Shown: piece by piece, positions 28,001 through 38,800 of the stretch
How positions within the stretch are numbered: the first letter of the stretch is position 1
Layout: each line of letters starts with the position of its first letter
DNA from: an uncultured Myxococcales bacterium
GTDB lineage: Bacteria > Myxococcota_A > UBA9042
NCBI GenBank assembly: GCA_903896545.1
Contig: CAITYF010000170.1
Coordinates: 1-60,335 of the forward strand
DNA length: 60,335 nt
Direction of reading: 5' to 3'
Notes under the pieces: model-generated
Database searches by the model: none
What the model saw: the letters and a program-made list of their open reading frames with translations, nothing else
What the model was told of the DNA's origin: nothing
Translations under genes and position numbers: made by a program

Positions 28001-31000
28001 GTACGCCGCGCTTCTGATCGATGTGCAGATGTGTTCGTGCCGCTCCACCACCCGCGTGGTCGAGGCGATCAATGCGATCCAATTGTACGTGGATCGCATT
28101 CGGCTGGGGCTGGAATCAGGCGCTGGCACGAGCCTTCTGAAGCTCACCGACGCGTTCGTAAAGAACCGTTGGCCGCGGATTGGTTCCTACCGGATCTGGG
28201 AAGCCGACCGAAAGCTCCTCCTGTACACGGAGAACTGGCTGGAGCCGGAACTGCGAGCGGGGAAGTCCCCGCAATTCGAGCGGTTTGAAACGGAAATCGC
28301 GCAGTCCGACTGGTCAGATGACGCGATCGAGGCGGCATTCGAAGGGTACCTCTCAGGACTGAGCGAGGTTTCTCACTTGGAAGTCGCTGCGGTCTTGCAG
28401 CGTCCTGGAACTGACGGCGTGATTCCTGAGACGATTCACTTCATCGGGAAAGCGAAGGGTAATCCGACACAGTATTTCCATCGAGAGTTTCGTTCTGGAG
28501 CGAAGTGGACAGCGTGGAAGAGGATCGGGCTCTCACTCGATGAGCAGACGATTTTGCCGCTCGAAATTGGGCATGTCCTTCATCTCTTTTGGGCCGAGAT
28601 CGTCAAGAATCGGCCCGACGTGTCTGACACGGACACTCTGGGCGGCTCCGCAGCCGCGCCTGACGGGCCCGACGCTTCACCCCCGGTTCGCTATGACGTT
28701 CGTTTGGTCTGGTCTGCGTTTCGGCACGGCTCGTGGACAACACCGCGAAAGAGCGCGTGGTCCAATCTTGGCGTGCAGCTTGACGGGACTGTTGAGATGC
28801 CGAAGCCCAACGGTGCGACCGAATTCCGCGCGTGGGAGACGATCCGGGAGCAACTTGCGCTGACCGCAATCACGAACATCTCAGGAACGTCCGCAGGATT
28901 CTTGCTCAAGGACTACTGGTGGTCGTCGCCGGACGACGCATCCAATGGTTTTGCAGCATGGGATTTTGACGGGATTTCAGCCACGCCGGTTGCGGTCAAC
29001 ATGCACGGAGACGTGGCGGCTGCCGTGATGAAGGCCTCGCCAATCAGCCAGAGTCACGTCCCACAAGGCGCAGTGTGGACACCTCCCGGCTTCGGTCCGC
29101 TATCGTGCTCGTATGACGCAATCGCGCTTTTCGGCGGCGATGGGACGCCGAGTTTTACGATCTCGACAACGCCTTCTGACTATCATCTTGAGAACGTGGT
29201 CGCACCGATGTCGGTCGTGACCGACCCGTCGAATCAAGGTCTCACCTCGACTCGCTTGTTGGGGGTGGTCGCGCCCGCAATTCAACCTTGGGCTGTGTTC
29301 GCAAGTCCCACTTCAAGTGAATTGGTTGGCAACATCATTGCGGAGCCCCTCTGGATCCCATACGCCGCGAATGCGCAAAAGATCCAAGCCACTCGCGGGG
29401 CCAGGGCAGCAGTGATCGAGGCTCAGCAGCAGCAGTCGGAGAGCAACGGGTCCCCGGGAATCTTCACAACGTCTGGCAAGTCCATGATTTGGGCAAAGTC
29501 GCTTTCCGCTCGGTTCGATGGGGCGGCCGCGAGCAGCTTGTACTCGTGGGAGTTGTTCTTTCACGCCCCGCTGTACGTGGCGACGCAATTGACCAGGCAG
29601 GGGCGTTACGAGGCGGCCTTGGCATGGTTCCAGACGATCTACGATCGAACGTGCTTGGACAACGGCACGGTCCCGCAGACGTATTGGCGCTCGGTTCCCG
29701 TGAATGCGTACGCGGGGCTCGAGAAGACAATCGGGTGGTTCATTGCAGCGCTCCAGTTGCCCGCGCTTCAAAACGACACGAATCTCGCCCAAATCAAGGC
29801 CGACAACGCGGGCACGTTATACGAAGCGGAGGCGATGGTTAGTGCCTGGCTCGCGAATCCATTCGATCCGCATGCGATCGCCTCTGTGCATGTTTCTGCA
29901 TACGCGCGAAGTGTGGTCATGAAGTTCCTGGACCTGCTGATCGCGTGGGGTGACAGCTTGTTTGCACAAGCGACAATGGAGACCGTGAATCAGGCGACTC
30001 AGCTGTACGTCCTCGCTGGGCAGGTGCTCGGGCCACGACCAATCGAACCGTCGTCCGGATGCGCGGGAGAGAACAACGCCGCTCCATCTTTTGCGTCGCT
30101 TGCGTCGGCAGCGACCTCGGACGGCCTGTCGGAGTATGTGGATACGTACATTGATCTGAAGTCCAATCTGCCCGCGGGCGTAGCGGGGGTGAGTTCGAGC
30201 GACGACGCTGCATCGGGCTTGGCTGCCTACGAGAGTCGCGGGTACTTTTGTGTTCCGCCCAACACCCGCCTGCTCGGGTATTGGGATTCAGTCGCAGATC
30301 GGCTGTTCAAGGTCCGACATTGTCTTGGTCTGGATGGCAAGCCGATTGATCTGCCGTTCTTCGGACCGCCGATTGATCCGGGACTCCTCGCGCGCGCAAC
30401 GGCGCTTGGGCTGACCTTGAATGACATCTTCAGCGACCTGGATGCAGTGCGCCTCGAATCCCACAGATTCCCCGTCTTGCTGCAGCGGGCGAACGAAATG
30501 TGCGGTGACGTCAAGTCACTTGGCTCCGCGATGCTGACGGCGATGGAGAAACGGGACGCAGAGGCGATCGCGTTGCTGCGTTCCGGTCACGAAATCGGCG
30601 TTCTTGATCGAATTGAAGCAGCGAAGGTTGGGCAACGGGACGAGGCTCAGACTGCGGTCGATGCCATGCAGAATGCGATTGCGACGGTGGACGCGCGCTG
30701 GGCCTATTATCGGACGCGAACCAGGACGAATCTCAACGAACGTCTGCACATTGCCGGTGTGGTCTCCGCGGGAAACAATCAGCAGAACGCGCAGGAACTG
30801 GAGTACGAGGCAAGTCTGCTGAACATTCTACCCCAGACGAGCGTTGGTTGGAGTGGAGGGCCGTCCTTCACGGCGTCATTCGGTTTCCAGCAACTCGCCG
30901 GCGTTCCGCAGTCACAGGCGCGCCAGCTCAACATGGTGGCGTCACTGCTCAATTTACAGGCGACAATCGCGTCGGTTCAAGGCTCTTTTGACCGGCGTTC

Positions 31001-32810
31001 CGACGACTGGGCGTTTCAGGCGGATCAAGCTCGCTTGGAGAGAAGCCACCTGATGCAGCAGCTTGTGGCGGCGGAGATTCGGCTTGCCGTGACGAATGTG
31101 GAACTTGAGAACCATCGCAAGCAGATGGCGAACGCACGGGAAGTTGACGAGATCATGCGGTCAAAATTCACGAACAAGGAGTTGTTCGATTGGATGTCCG
31201 CTGAGCTCGGAAAGGTCCATCGGGCCGCGCATGATGCAGCGTTGAGGCTGGCACGGCGCGCACAGGCTGCCTACATCTTCGAAACCCGCGACACCACCGC
31301 GGCCGTCATCCAGCAGCACTGGGATTCGCTTCGCAAGGGCCTCTTGGCCGGAGAGGGCCTCCAGCAAGACCTTCGAACGCTTGAAGTGAACTACATCGAT
31401 CAGCGGCCAAAGGAGCACGAACTGACGAAGCATCTGTCCTTGGCCTTGCTGATGCCAGATGAGCTCAAGTCGCTCCGCGAGACCGGGATTTGTCACGTCG
31501 ACCTGACGGAACCGCTGTTCGATCTGGACTTCCCCGGCCACTACATGAGGCGTTTTCGGTCGCTGGCCGTCACTATGCCGTCGGTCGCCGGGCCGTACGC
31601 CGGAGTGCGGGTCAAGATTTCAGTCGTCGGGATGACCAAACTGCGCGTTTCCAATGCGCTTGATGGGACGGTATATAAGGAGAAGACAGGAGGACAGACG
31701 CTGGACCCACGGTTCCAGGAATACGGGGTTCCCGTCGAGTCGTTCGTCACGAGCGGCGGGAGTCACGACGGAGGAGTCTTCGACGATCGCGACGATCTGC
31801 GCTACCTGCCGCTTGAGGGCGGCGGCGTCATCGCGAAGTTGCGCATCGAACTACCCGGAGGTGTGCGAGCCCCGGAAGGCACAAATGCAACCGCGCTCAC
31901 TTCCGACGACGATCGTTGCATCGGGTTCGACCGGAAAACCATCTCGGACCTTGTTCTTCACATCCGCTACTCAGCGCGCGACGGGGGCGACGAATTGCGC
32001 GGTGCGGCGTTCGGCGAACTGAAGGCAGCTTGGGCGACAGCCGAGCGGTTCATCGTACTCAGCGCAAAGACCGACTTCGCCTCGGAGTGGGAGACATTTC
32101 GAGACGCGCAAGGGAACGCAACGTCCGCGAGTTTCGTTGTGGGTGGGCAGCGGATGCGGTTCCCGTATCCCGATCGCGACGGCGTCATCACTGTCGATCA
32201 AGTCGAGAGATTCCTGATTCTGCGACCGGATGCAAAAAGCGCCGAGCTCCCGACCATTACCAACGCCACGCTGCCGACGAATTCCGTGTCGGCTTCGCCT
32301 TGGAGCCCGAAAGTGGGTGCCGACGTACCGGTCAACTGGAGCACGGAGTTTACGGCGCCCAATGGTCGATTCTTGGGTGACGCTTTGGATTTGGTGGACG
32401 ACGTATGGTTCATCGTTCGGTACACCGTCGGTGGGACTGTGCCTGAACGCACATCGCGAACGACGAAGTCGAAGCTCTCGACCGGTCTTGCCAGCACGTG
32501 GGCGACCCTCAAGGCCGACAACACGGACAACACGGTCCAGGTTTCGACCGCCGACTTTGACCTCGACATGCACGAGACCGTCTCAAGCAATGTGACTGAA
32601 GTTTTGGACCTGGTCAGCCACAGCCAGCAATTCACGATTGACAGCGGGATGCAGGGCAAGCTTTCGGTCGATGTCATCGTTACGCAGGTAGACACCAAGG
32701 CACGCTTCAGCGTCACGTTCACCAAGGCGAGTGACCAGACGTGGACCGCGGTGTTCGCAGCTGTGTCGGACGCAGAATTTGTCGCCCACTACCTTCGTAC
32801 GATCGTCTAG
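22071..32810 (+). CDS. TcA-type Tc toxin subunit with peptidoglycan-binding N-terminus
   Basis: A 3,579-residue protein, well above the usual 2,500 of TcA. ATG 22071 is preferred to ATG 22008 because the peptidoglycan-binding fold begins directly after it. Order: PG_binding_1-like domain (about 1-75), Ser/Asn-rich linker, carboxypeptidase-regulatory-like beta domain (about 190-260), large helical region, the TcA hallmark CECKSVLSPLAYLADLL (about 912), neuraminidase-like region (about 2100-2200, FHREFRSGAKWTAWKRIG), pore-forming coiled coils (about 2830-3060, RKFTNKELFDW-like text SKFTNKELFDWMSAEL), and the TcB-binding domain from about 3150 (GHYMRRFRSLAVTMP). TcA pentamers bind cells and inject TcC cargo. 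The TcB-TcC gene follows 11 bp downstream. Confidence 0.93.
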   Translation: MPTFPIKTGDNTTDVALLQGCLRYLGYSLLFDGGIFGTPTAHAVTRFQLDHGFRGTGRVDRKTWNAVMDDLQLSLGGVTNNWTSAILGKATTKKSKAPASKAPVSAQRMSQYSTNLNSNSSNNYSMQNGVTSFKSSSSGSFDLGPSTSQRDALDALGRLARGAELEVRLADVIDLIAAAQPASTKNTILVRGVVISADGYPLPKSVVTVETESFGARGKLATARTDANGAYVAEVQLATQVDVNAVNHATYRLTSNTANGGTTTIPLDFRVSAQYEELQTSSSDAAYGVDDDIVVNVCLSQVRLAPTEFDQVDATITNQLFPRVFRTQYDFAQTLDSAILDAWSDTTIQTNLLSTNSTSQSSGVQSMVNAIVGAFPSDATLVAPLTLPSTDILGKLVRSCLAIRLNATDDSVGPSVSTAIGDLFFGQLLSAGWSDDFQSIAGRLAAISDVNVETIARWLKARSLSVAFSTYARLQVMIGTSAVFTSTYYQGFASSISEAFYALVWAARPQAQVAPLFSGVEAVCVQAESDASARRVISTLTWTLTAQQAFHRAWFSCSASSDFTQFSGGNAGRYSAAVHALVTISSGTLTAESAATFYAAWLNRNRSSDGSFWTGASSYFTGSPPLARIQCALAMWEITNEAAVFGASLASACNPSPSARHILNDWLALTVAEWSSALSTNSTTGIPSPIAIMTQLEAALPVPMFVARFERAYSNRSARTSADTALASFFSTPPVGVSVIGLDPRNPPAISSSYNGRDQILRALAEIARVGAVSPNYVVIQVARSASATTTRALSRLDVHTFRNLITSSNEFLTLFGAYTPNSGSRTALQQAVDELIDQWVRACVRGTRAHAARVVQLRNAFSDRFAFAWESGRDGNGQPIPAGNQLANATQASLGTADQSNLQTALGTFSSCDCCECKSVLSPLAYLADLLTELSMQEPDVFSRLCDDQNGKRPNITKLLASCENLETLVPYIDLANELLEAMVAGSTSGLPVETVGTGEERAAYPQVLTSSAYSTLASAAFPASLPFALGDAEAGAYLPVLGTSLRGVREAGLARFSNSQDDINRVVATRLGLSVEAYVSIFTFMSNPGHKFFGYATGSTLPGSVSVREFLFRAGIAPTELDSVVNAQFPLIHQTESTTVNQATYPVWGVLSTDARFAVSGLADCNIDAATIAIPGTTNADKDKALARLGALVRIARTMEWSIADTDAICELLTRFAPNPARPADSSYVSPSSPFVPAPDLNWGAFFADVCSIAARLELTPLAVARWAIARFDSASFLNSAASPVTPPPDESWFSRFFLANIPLHQRATLYPTQSSTDTTVTTAGMAQAGTLPVVAAALGVDEATLLSYGALVTDNTTLRTTPWTLDLLAQVERAVSLGLALGLAPDDLKTLSRLAKVSLQFDSVSPFWTSSNLVDLVDLRDALRHKSIPIAVLSEFTNENETDTEADANLAALVVDVAAKTLSRLAVRRFGPQGAVAGAVADPDALVDAATSRVSGLDGQKLGRILRKRFVRFTYEFPANAKLYGDSKDCLGNYEGFDYTPAGPGGTPNAVLGFSGYLDVAQAKAPVPAFIQAAENVDHSTALTKAAETFAAIDGIGAAITAFINGSGSAETLSVLGQAIDAGLLGDVDDADAVFSLPTEMTSGTPKSRMASKLAFSEPSVVRAMLLLGDRTFGNRVAAALSDVLAIPSSYSAANVLDFLTYSIRTGRPGAAADSRSGLFTVLVTLTSSSAATLDTAILENAKRVVHRLQQLVRLGTRLSLAPDDISRLTTDSTTGATFNVNDCVWLPNMDDASVATANAASGTYAGARAASLLGWQIAARYAAVASQLVDSSILVADLVKTGSTISLADAFGWRAEEAAFFGSSSFPGHTMVSARDLQALDSCNRLVALLRKTGVSAQRLWDWQLAGTSATNAAAVQSLIAAARAKIGNDQWGAVGGKIRGRLRERQRDALTAYLLGQAVASGSSPVPTADDLYAALLIDVQMCSCRSTTRVVEAINAIQLYVDRIRLGLESGAGTSLLKLTDAFVKNRWPRIGSYRIWEADRKLLLYTENWLEPELRAGKSPQFERFETEIAQSDWSDDAIEAAFEGYLSGLSEVSHLEVAAVLQRPGTDGVIPETIHFIGKAKGNPTQYFHREFRSGAKWTAWKRIGLSLDEQTILPLEIGHVLHLFWAEIVKNRPDVSDTDTLGGSAAAPDGPDASPPVRYDVRLVWSAFRHGSWTTPRKSAWSNLGVQLDGTVEMPKPNGATEFRAWETIREQLALTAITNISGTSAGFLLKDYWWSSPDDASNGFAAWDFDGISATPVAVNMHGDVAAAVMKASPISQSHVPQGAVWTPPGFGPLSCSYDAIALFGGDGTPSFTISTTPSDYHLENVVAPMSVVTDPSNQGLTSTRLLGVVAPAIQPWAVFASPTSSELVGNIIAEPLWIPYAANAQKIQATRGARAAVIEAQQQQSESNGSPGIFTTSGKSMIWAKSLSARFDGAAASSLYSWELFFHAPLYVATQLTRQGRYEAALAWFQTIYDRTCLDNGTVPQTYWRSVPVNAYAGLEKTIGWFIAALQLPALQNDTNLAQIKADNAGTLYEAEAMVSAWLANPFDPHAIASVHVSAYARSVVMKFLDLLIAWGDSLFAQATMETVNQATQLYVLAGQVLGPRPIEPSSGCAGENNAAPSFASLASAATSDGLSEYVDTYIDLKSNLPAGVAGVSSSDDAASGLAAYESRGYFCVPPNTRLLGYWDSVADRLFKVRHCLGLDGKPIDLPFFGPPIDPGLLARATALGLTLNDIFSDLDAVRLESHRFPVLLQRANEMCGDVKSLGSAMLTAMEKRDAEAIALLRSGHEIGVLDRIEAAKVGQRDEAQTAVDAMQNAIATVDARWAYYRTRTRTNLNERLHIAGVVSAGNNQQNAQELEYEASLLNILPQTSVGWSGGPSFTASFGFQQLAGVPQSQARQLNMVASLLNLQATIASVQGSFDRRSDDWAFQADQARLERSHLMQQLVAAEIRLAVTNVELENHRKQMANAREVDEIMRSKFTNKELFDWMSAELGKVHRAAHDAALRLARRAQAAYIFETRDTTAAVIQQHWDSLRKGLLAGEGLQQDLRTLEVNYIDQRPKEHELTKHLSLALLMPDELKSLRETGICHVDLTEPLFDLDFPGHYMRRFRSLAVTMPSVAGPYAGVRVKISVVGMTKLRVSNALDGTVYKEKTGGQTLDPRFQEYGVPVESFVTSGGSHDGGVFDDRDDLRYLPLEGGGVIAKLRIELPGGVRAPEGTNATALTSDDDRCIGFDRKTISDLVLHIRYSARDGGDELRGAAFGELKAAWATAERFIVLSAKTDFASEWETFRDAQGNATSASFVVGGQRMRFPYPDRDGVITVDQVERFLILRPDAKSAELPTITNATLPTNSVSASPWSPKVGADVPVNWSTEFTAPNGRFLGDALDLVDDVWFIVRYTVGGTVPERTSRTTKSKLSTGLASTWATLKADNTDNTVQVSTADFDLDMHETVSSNVTEVLDLVSHSQQFTIDSGMQGKLSVDVIVTQVDTKARFSVTFTKASDQTWTAVFAAVSDAEFVAHYLRTIV

Positions 32811-32821
32811 CAGGAGGGCTC

Positions 32822-35800
32822 GTGGATTCTCGACGAGGCCCGGACAGGTCGGTGAAATCGGAAGCGGGAGCCATTCCCAGCGAACAGCGTGCTCCAGCGC
32901 CGGTCGGACGGAGGGACTTGTCGTCGAATGTGCAGACGCCATCGCCAAGCTCCGGTGATCGCGGCCCGTCGCTGGCGTTGCCAAAAGGCGGCGGGGCCAT
33001 CCGCGGCATCGGCGAGAAGTTCAGCTTCAACGCTGTCACGGGTACAGGTTCGTGGTCCGTTCCGATCTACACCTCGCCATGCCGTGGTGACGCCCAGCCA
33101 CAACTCGCCGTCCAGTACAACAGCGGAGGCGGCAACGGCCCATTCGGCTTGGGTTGGGACCTGGGCGTCCCTTCGGTATCGCGCCGGACGTCCAAGCACA
33201 TTCCGACCTACGACGACCGGGATGTCTTCGTGCTGTCCGGGGCAGAAGATCTCGTCCCCGTGCTCGACAGCTCGGGCTCGCCATTCGATTTCACCGAGAA
33301 CGCCGGCGAGTCCAACGCCGTTCAGTACTCGATTACGCGTTTTCTGCCGCGGACCGAGGGGCTGTTCGCACGCATTGAACGGTGGACGCGAAAGACAGAC
33401 GGGGACGTGCACTGGCGGGTGCGGGACAAGCACAACACGCTCAACATCTACGGAAAGGACCCGAACGCCCGTATTGCCGATCCTGAGTCGCCTTCCCGCG
33501 TCTTCCGTTGGCTCCTTGAGTCGACCGTGGCTGAGCGCGGGAATCAGATCGTCTACTCCTACAAGGCGGAGGACGCGGTCGGAGTCGACAAGACTAAGGT
33601 GTACGAATCGAACCGGCACAAGTCGACGACCGCCTGGACGGCCCAGCGCTATTTGAAGCACATCTGCTACGGCAACAAGTCGACGAATCCTGGTCCGACG
33701 ACCGACGACGACTGGTCCTTTCAGGTGGTCTTCGACTACGGCGAGCACATCGCCGATACGCCGGCTGAAACGTCTGGGTGGTCGGCGCGTGTGGATGCGT
33801 TCTCGGCACACCGGAGCGGGTTCGAGGTCCGTACCTATCGGCGTTGTGAGCGGGTACTGATGTTTCACCGCATTGGAGCGCTTGCGCAGACGACGGGAGG
33901 CTCGCCGACGCCCATTCCAATCCTGGTTCGCAGCACGAAGTTCACCTACGACGATGGGCATCCCTTTAGCTACCTCGCCTCCGCCGTGCAGTCCGGCTGG
34001 AAGGGGAATCCGACCGACGGCTATACGACGCAGCCGCTGCCGCCGCTCACGTTCAGCTATGCACCCTTTGACCTGAGTCAGACCGTCGACCGCTTGAAGA
34101 CCGAAGATGCGCTAAACTTGCCCGCCGGACTTCTGGAGCCCGGCTACAAATGGCTCGATCTGGATGGAGAAGGCATCTCCGGAGTCATGACGGAAGTCGC
34201 GGGGGCGTGGCTGTACCAGCGCAACCGCGGTCAGGGTAAGTTCTCGCCGGCAAAGATGGTGGCGCAGCGCCCGTCAATGGCGAGTCTGGCTGGTGGCCAG
34301 CAACAGGTCATGGATCTTGGCGGCGATGGGCGTGCGTACTTGGTCAGCTACCAAGGGCCGACACCTGGGTGGCAGGCGCGTGAAGACGAGAGCTGGACGC
34401 CGTTCCGTCCGTTCAAGGACCTGCCCAACCTGAACTGGAACGACCCGAATCTGAAGTTCATGGATCTCGACGGCGACGGTTTCGGCGACGTGGTCATCAG
34501 CGAACCCGAGCGGTTCATTTGGTACCGGTCAAAGACCGTCGATGGATTCGAGACCGCGAAGCGCGTGGCTAAGGCGCTTAGGGAGAACGATGGACCGACG
34601 CTGATCTTTGCTGACGGGACGAACACCGTGTTCACCGCGGACATGGGTGGCGACGGACTTGCCGATCTTGTGCGGATCCGGAACGGCGAGGTCGCCTACT
34701 GGCCCAACCTCGGCTACGGGCGTTTTGGCCGAAAGGTTTTGATGCAGGGCGCGCCGGTATTCGACTCGCCGGACCAGTTCGACCCCAAACGCATTCGGCT
34801 CGGCGACATCGACGGGTCCGGCACGACCGACATCGTGTACCTGGGCGGCGACGGCGTGCGCATTTGGTACAACCGCTCGGGCAACAGCTTGGATGCGGCG
34901 GTCAAGTTGCCGTTCCCCGCCGTCGACAGTCAGAGTCAGGTCACGCTCGTTGACTTGTTGGGCACCGGCACCCAGTGCTTGGTGTGGAGCAGCCCGCTGC
35001 CGGGGCACGCTTCGGCGCCGCTGCGGTATGTCGACCTCGTCGCGGGCATCAAGCCGCATCTCCTAACGTGTGTCACCAACGGCATGGGCGCGAGGACGAC
35101 GCTCGAATACGCTTCGTCGACGAAATTCTACCTGGCGGACCAAGCGGCTGGCTCGCCATGGGTGACCAAGCTGCCATTTCCAGTGCACGTTGTGACGAAG
35201 GCGACGACCGAGGACTTGATCAGCGAGACCACGCTGGTCAAGACGTACCGGTATCGGCATGGCCACTACGACGGCGTTGAACGGGAATTCCGCGGGTTCG
35301 GCTATGTGGAAGAGCGCGACGCCGAGCAGTACGGCGCGACCGGCACGGGCTACACCGACACGCCGAGCGCACCCGACGGCTTTGTCCACCTGCCGCCGGT
35401 CGTGACCAAGACCTGGTTTCACACAGGCCATTTCTCCAAGCGTGGCAGGATCAGCGCGGCGCTCCAAGCCGAGTATTGGTCCGGGGACAGCGCCGCCTCA
35501 TTCCTGGCCGACACAGCTTTGCCGGCCGGACTCACGGTGGAAGACGCGCGGGAAGCGTGCCGAGCGCTGCGCGGCCAGATGCTGCGTCAGGAGGTCTACG
35601 CCGAGGACGGAGACGGGAACCAAGCCGTGCCGTACGCGGTGACCGAGCAGAATTTCGATATCGTGCGGGCGCAAGCGAGAGGCGCCAATCCGTATTCGGT
35701 GTTTTGGACGCACCCGCGCGAGTCGATTGCGTACCACTACGAGCGCGACGCCGCCGATCCGCGAGTGGTCCATTCGCTCACGCTGGAGGCCGACGCGTTT

Positions 35801-38800
35801 GGCAACATCACCAAGTCTGCGCAGGCGGTGTATCCGCGACGAGCGCAGGCGGGCGAGTCATGGCCGAGCCCACAGATTACGGGGCATCTGACCGTCACGG
35901 TTTCGAAATTCGCCAACCAAGTTTCCGACGTCGCCAGTTACCACGCGGGGTTCGGCTACGACACGGCGCTCCACGAGCTGAGCCTCGCCATCCCCGGAAC
36001 AGGTGTCTTCGACCTAGAAACGCTGAAGACTTCAGTGCTCATTACAGAAGACTCGCCGATTACGCTCCGAAGTCGCACGCAGACTTTCTTTGTCGACTGG
36101 GATACGACGAACCATCCGGCGCTGCCCATCGGACAGCTGAAGACGCCAGCCCTCGTCCACCACACGCGCAAAGTGGCGACGACGACCGACGAGGCGCGCA
36201 CCGCGCATTCGCTTGCGAGCCTTGCCGACGCGGAGAGTAAGCTCACGAGCGCTCACTACACGTGCGATGTCTCGCCCGCCGAAGCGGATTCGCTGTGGTG
36301 GTCCTGTTCCGGAGTCCAAGGGTGGAACGCCGGCACCTTCTACCTGCCGACGACCTACATCGATGCGTTCGGCAACGTGTCGTCCATTAGCTATGACGCC
36401 GACAAGCTGTTGATGGCGTCCGTCACGGATCCGCTCGGCTCAGTTGTCGAGGCCACGAACAACTACCGCGTCTTGCAACCGCACTGCCTCGCCGACCCCA
36501 ACGGCAATCGCCAGATTGTCCGCTTCGACGAGTTGGGCGTGCCTGTCGGGCTTTCGATCATGGGCAAGGCGACCGAATCGTTCGGAGCGGCGGCCGATCC
36601 AACCTATTCAGAAGCGCACGCCGGCGATGAATACTCCGCGACGTTCGAGTACGATCTCCACGCGGAGAGCAATCCGACTGGGCTGCCCGTGTCGGTTCGG
36701 GCCAAGCACATTCAGAGCTACGACGGGCCGCCGGTCTGGGAAGAGTCCGTGGTCTACTTCGACGGCACCGGCCGCGAAGCTCTGAAGAAGGTCCGGTGTT
36801 TGGACACCGACGGCACCGGGGCATGGGTCGGCAGCGGCAAGGTCGTCTACGACAACAAAGGCAATCCAGTCAAACAGTTCGAGCCGTTCTTCGCGAACGA
36901 CGACGCGTGGGAGACCGATGCGACGGCCACGACCAAGGGCGTGACGCCGATCCTGACCTACGATGCGCTCGGACGGCCGATTCGCACGGACTTCCCGGAC
37001 GGCTCGTACTCCAAGGTCGAGCTCTCGCCGTGGCAGGAGAACCACTGGGACCAGAACGACACCGTGAGCGACAGCGCATGGCTTGCCGCGCGTGGCGGCT
37101 CGACGAATACGGACAACGCTGCGATCCTTGCGCACGCGGACACGCCAACGGTGCGGTACTTGGACACGCTCGGGCGCGTGTACGCAGAACGGCAGGACCC
37201 GAAGCTGACGGTCGGTTCTACGCCGGTGTATTTCACGACCGCCTACACCTACGACATCGAAGGGCGGGTCAAAACAGTGACGGACGCCCGCCATGTGACT
37301 TCGATGACTTGGACCTACGATCGTTTGGGCCAAGACGTTGTCGCGGAGAGCCCAGACACCGGGACCGTCCGAACGCTTCGGTTCGTCGATGGCCAAGTCG
37401 GTCGGCAGATCACCGCGAATGGCGCCTTTGTCTTCCAGACTTATGACGCATTGCGCCGGTTGCGGGCCGTGGATGCCCTGCCGCTCGGTGCCAGTGCGCT
37501 CGTCGGCGTCGAGCGGATCTTCTACGGCGAGTCGTTCGCATCAACCGATCTTGTCGCTCAAGCGGCGGCGAAGGTCGCGAACACGCTGGGCAAGCCAGTC
37601 CTGCACTACGACTCGGCGGGTCTGGTTCGGACCGCGGAGTACGACTTTGAGGGTCGGTCGACGCTGCACCAAAGGTACTTGACGAACTCCTTCGATTCGA
37701 TGCCTGATTGGTCCGGGCTGGATCCGAGCGCGCCGCTGTCGAGCTTTTCGACGCTGCCGAGCGGATCGCCGACGGGGGGGGCCTTCCAGACATCGACCAG
37801 CTACGACGCACTGGGCCGTGTGGTCGGCCAAACCACCAACGGTGGCGTCTCCCTGAGGGCGTACAACCTCCGGGGACTGCTGGACCTGGTGTCGCTGCAA
37901 CCGACTTCGGCTTCCGCGATCCAAGTGGCGCACGACTTCACGTACAACGAGAAGGGGCAGCGCCTTCTGGTGCGGTACCACAACGGCACGTCGACGGCGT
38001 ATCACTATGATCCGCTGACGTTCCGGATGGTCCGGCAACACACGTGGCTTAGCACGGCGAACGAGCCGACGACGGGAACGGCGCTTCAGGACCTGAACTA
38101 CGTCTACGACCCGATGGGCAACATCCTGCACCACTGGGACCTGGGGCAAGAGCCCGAGTACTTCAGCAACGCCTCGATTGACGCGGACTGGGCTTACGCC
38201 TACGACCCGCTGTACCGGCTCATCGAGGCAAGGGGCCGGGAGACTGGGGCGAACAGCGCGGATCCCGCGCCGAGCTGGGTCGCCGCGAATTTTCAACCAT
38301 CCGCGCCAGGCACGGGCGTGAATCCCCGGGCCTACAAGCAAGAAATCGACTACGACGCGGTGGGGAACATCCAGGAGGTTCGGCACCGGTCGAGCGCAGA
38401 CTCGACGCTGTGGTGGACGCGGACGTACGCGTACGAGACTCACGTCGTCGGCGGAGTCACGGTCCCGAAGAGCAACCGGCTGGTCAACGATGCGATCGGC
38501 GGGACGTCCGACTCGATCGGGTACCTGTACGACGGCGCTGGCAACATGACCCGCATGCCCCACCTGCCCGGCGCGGACGCGGTTGAAAGCACTGGAGCGC
38601 CGGCGGTGCTCGGGATGGAATGGGACCACGCCAACCGGCTCGTGCAGACCTACGCCAGCAACACCGCCGTGACGCGGTACATGTACGACAGTGCGGGCCA
38701 GCGGGTGCGCAAGTTGTTCGGGGGCCTGACTTGGAGCGGTGGGGCGTGGACCTTCACGGCAACCAAGGAGACGGTGTACATGCCGGGCGGCTACGAGGTC

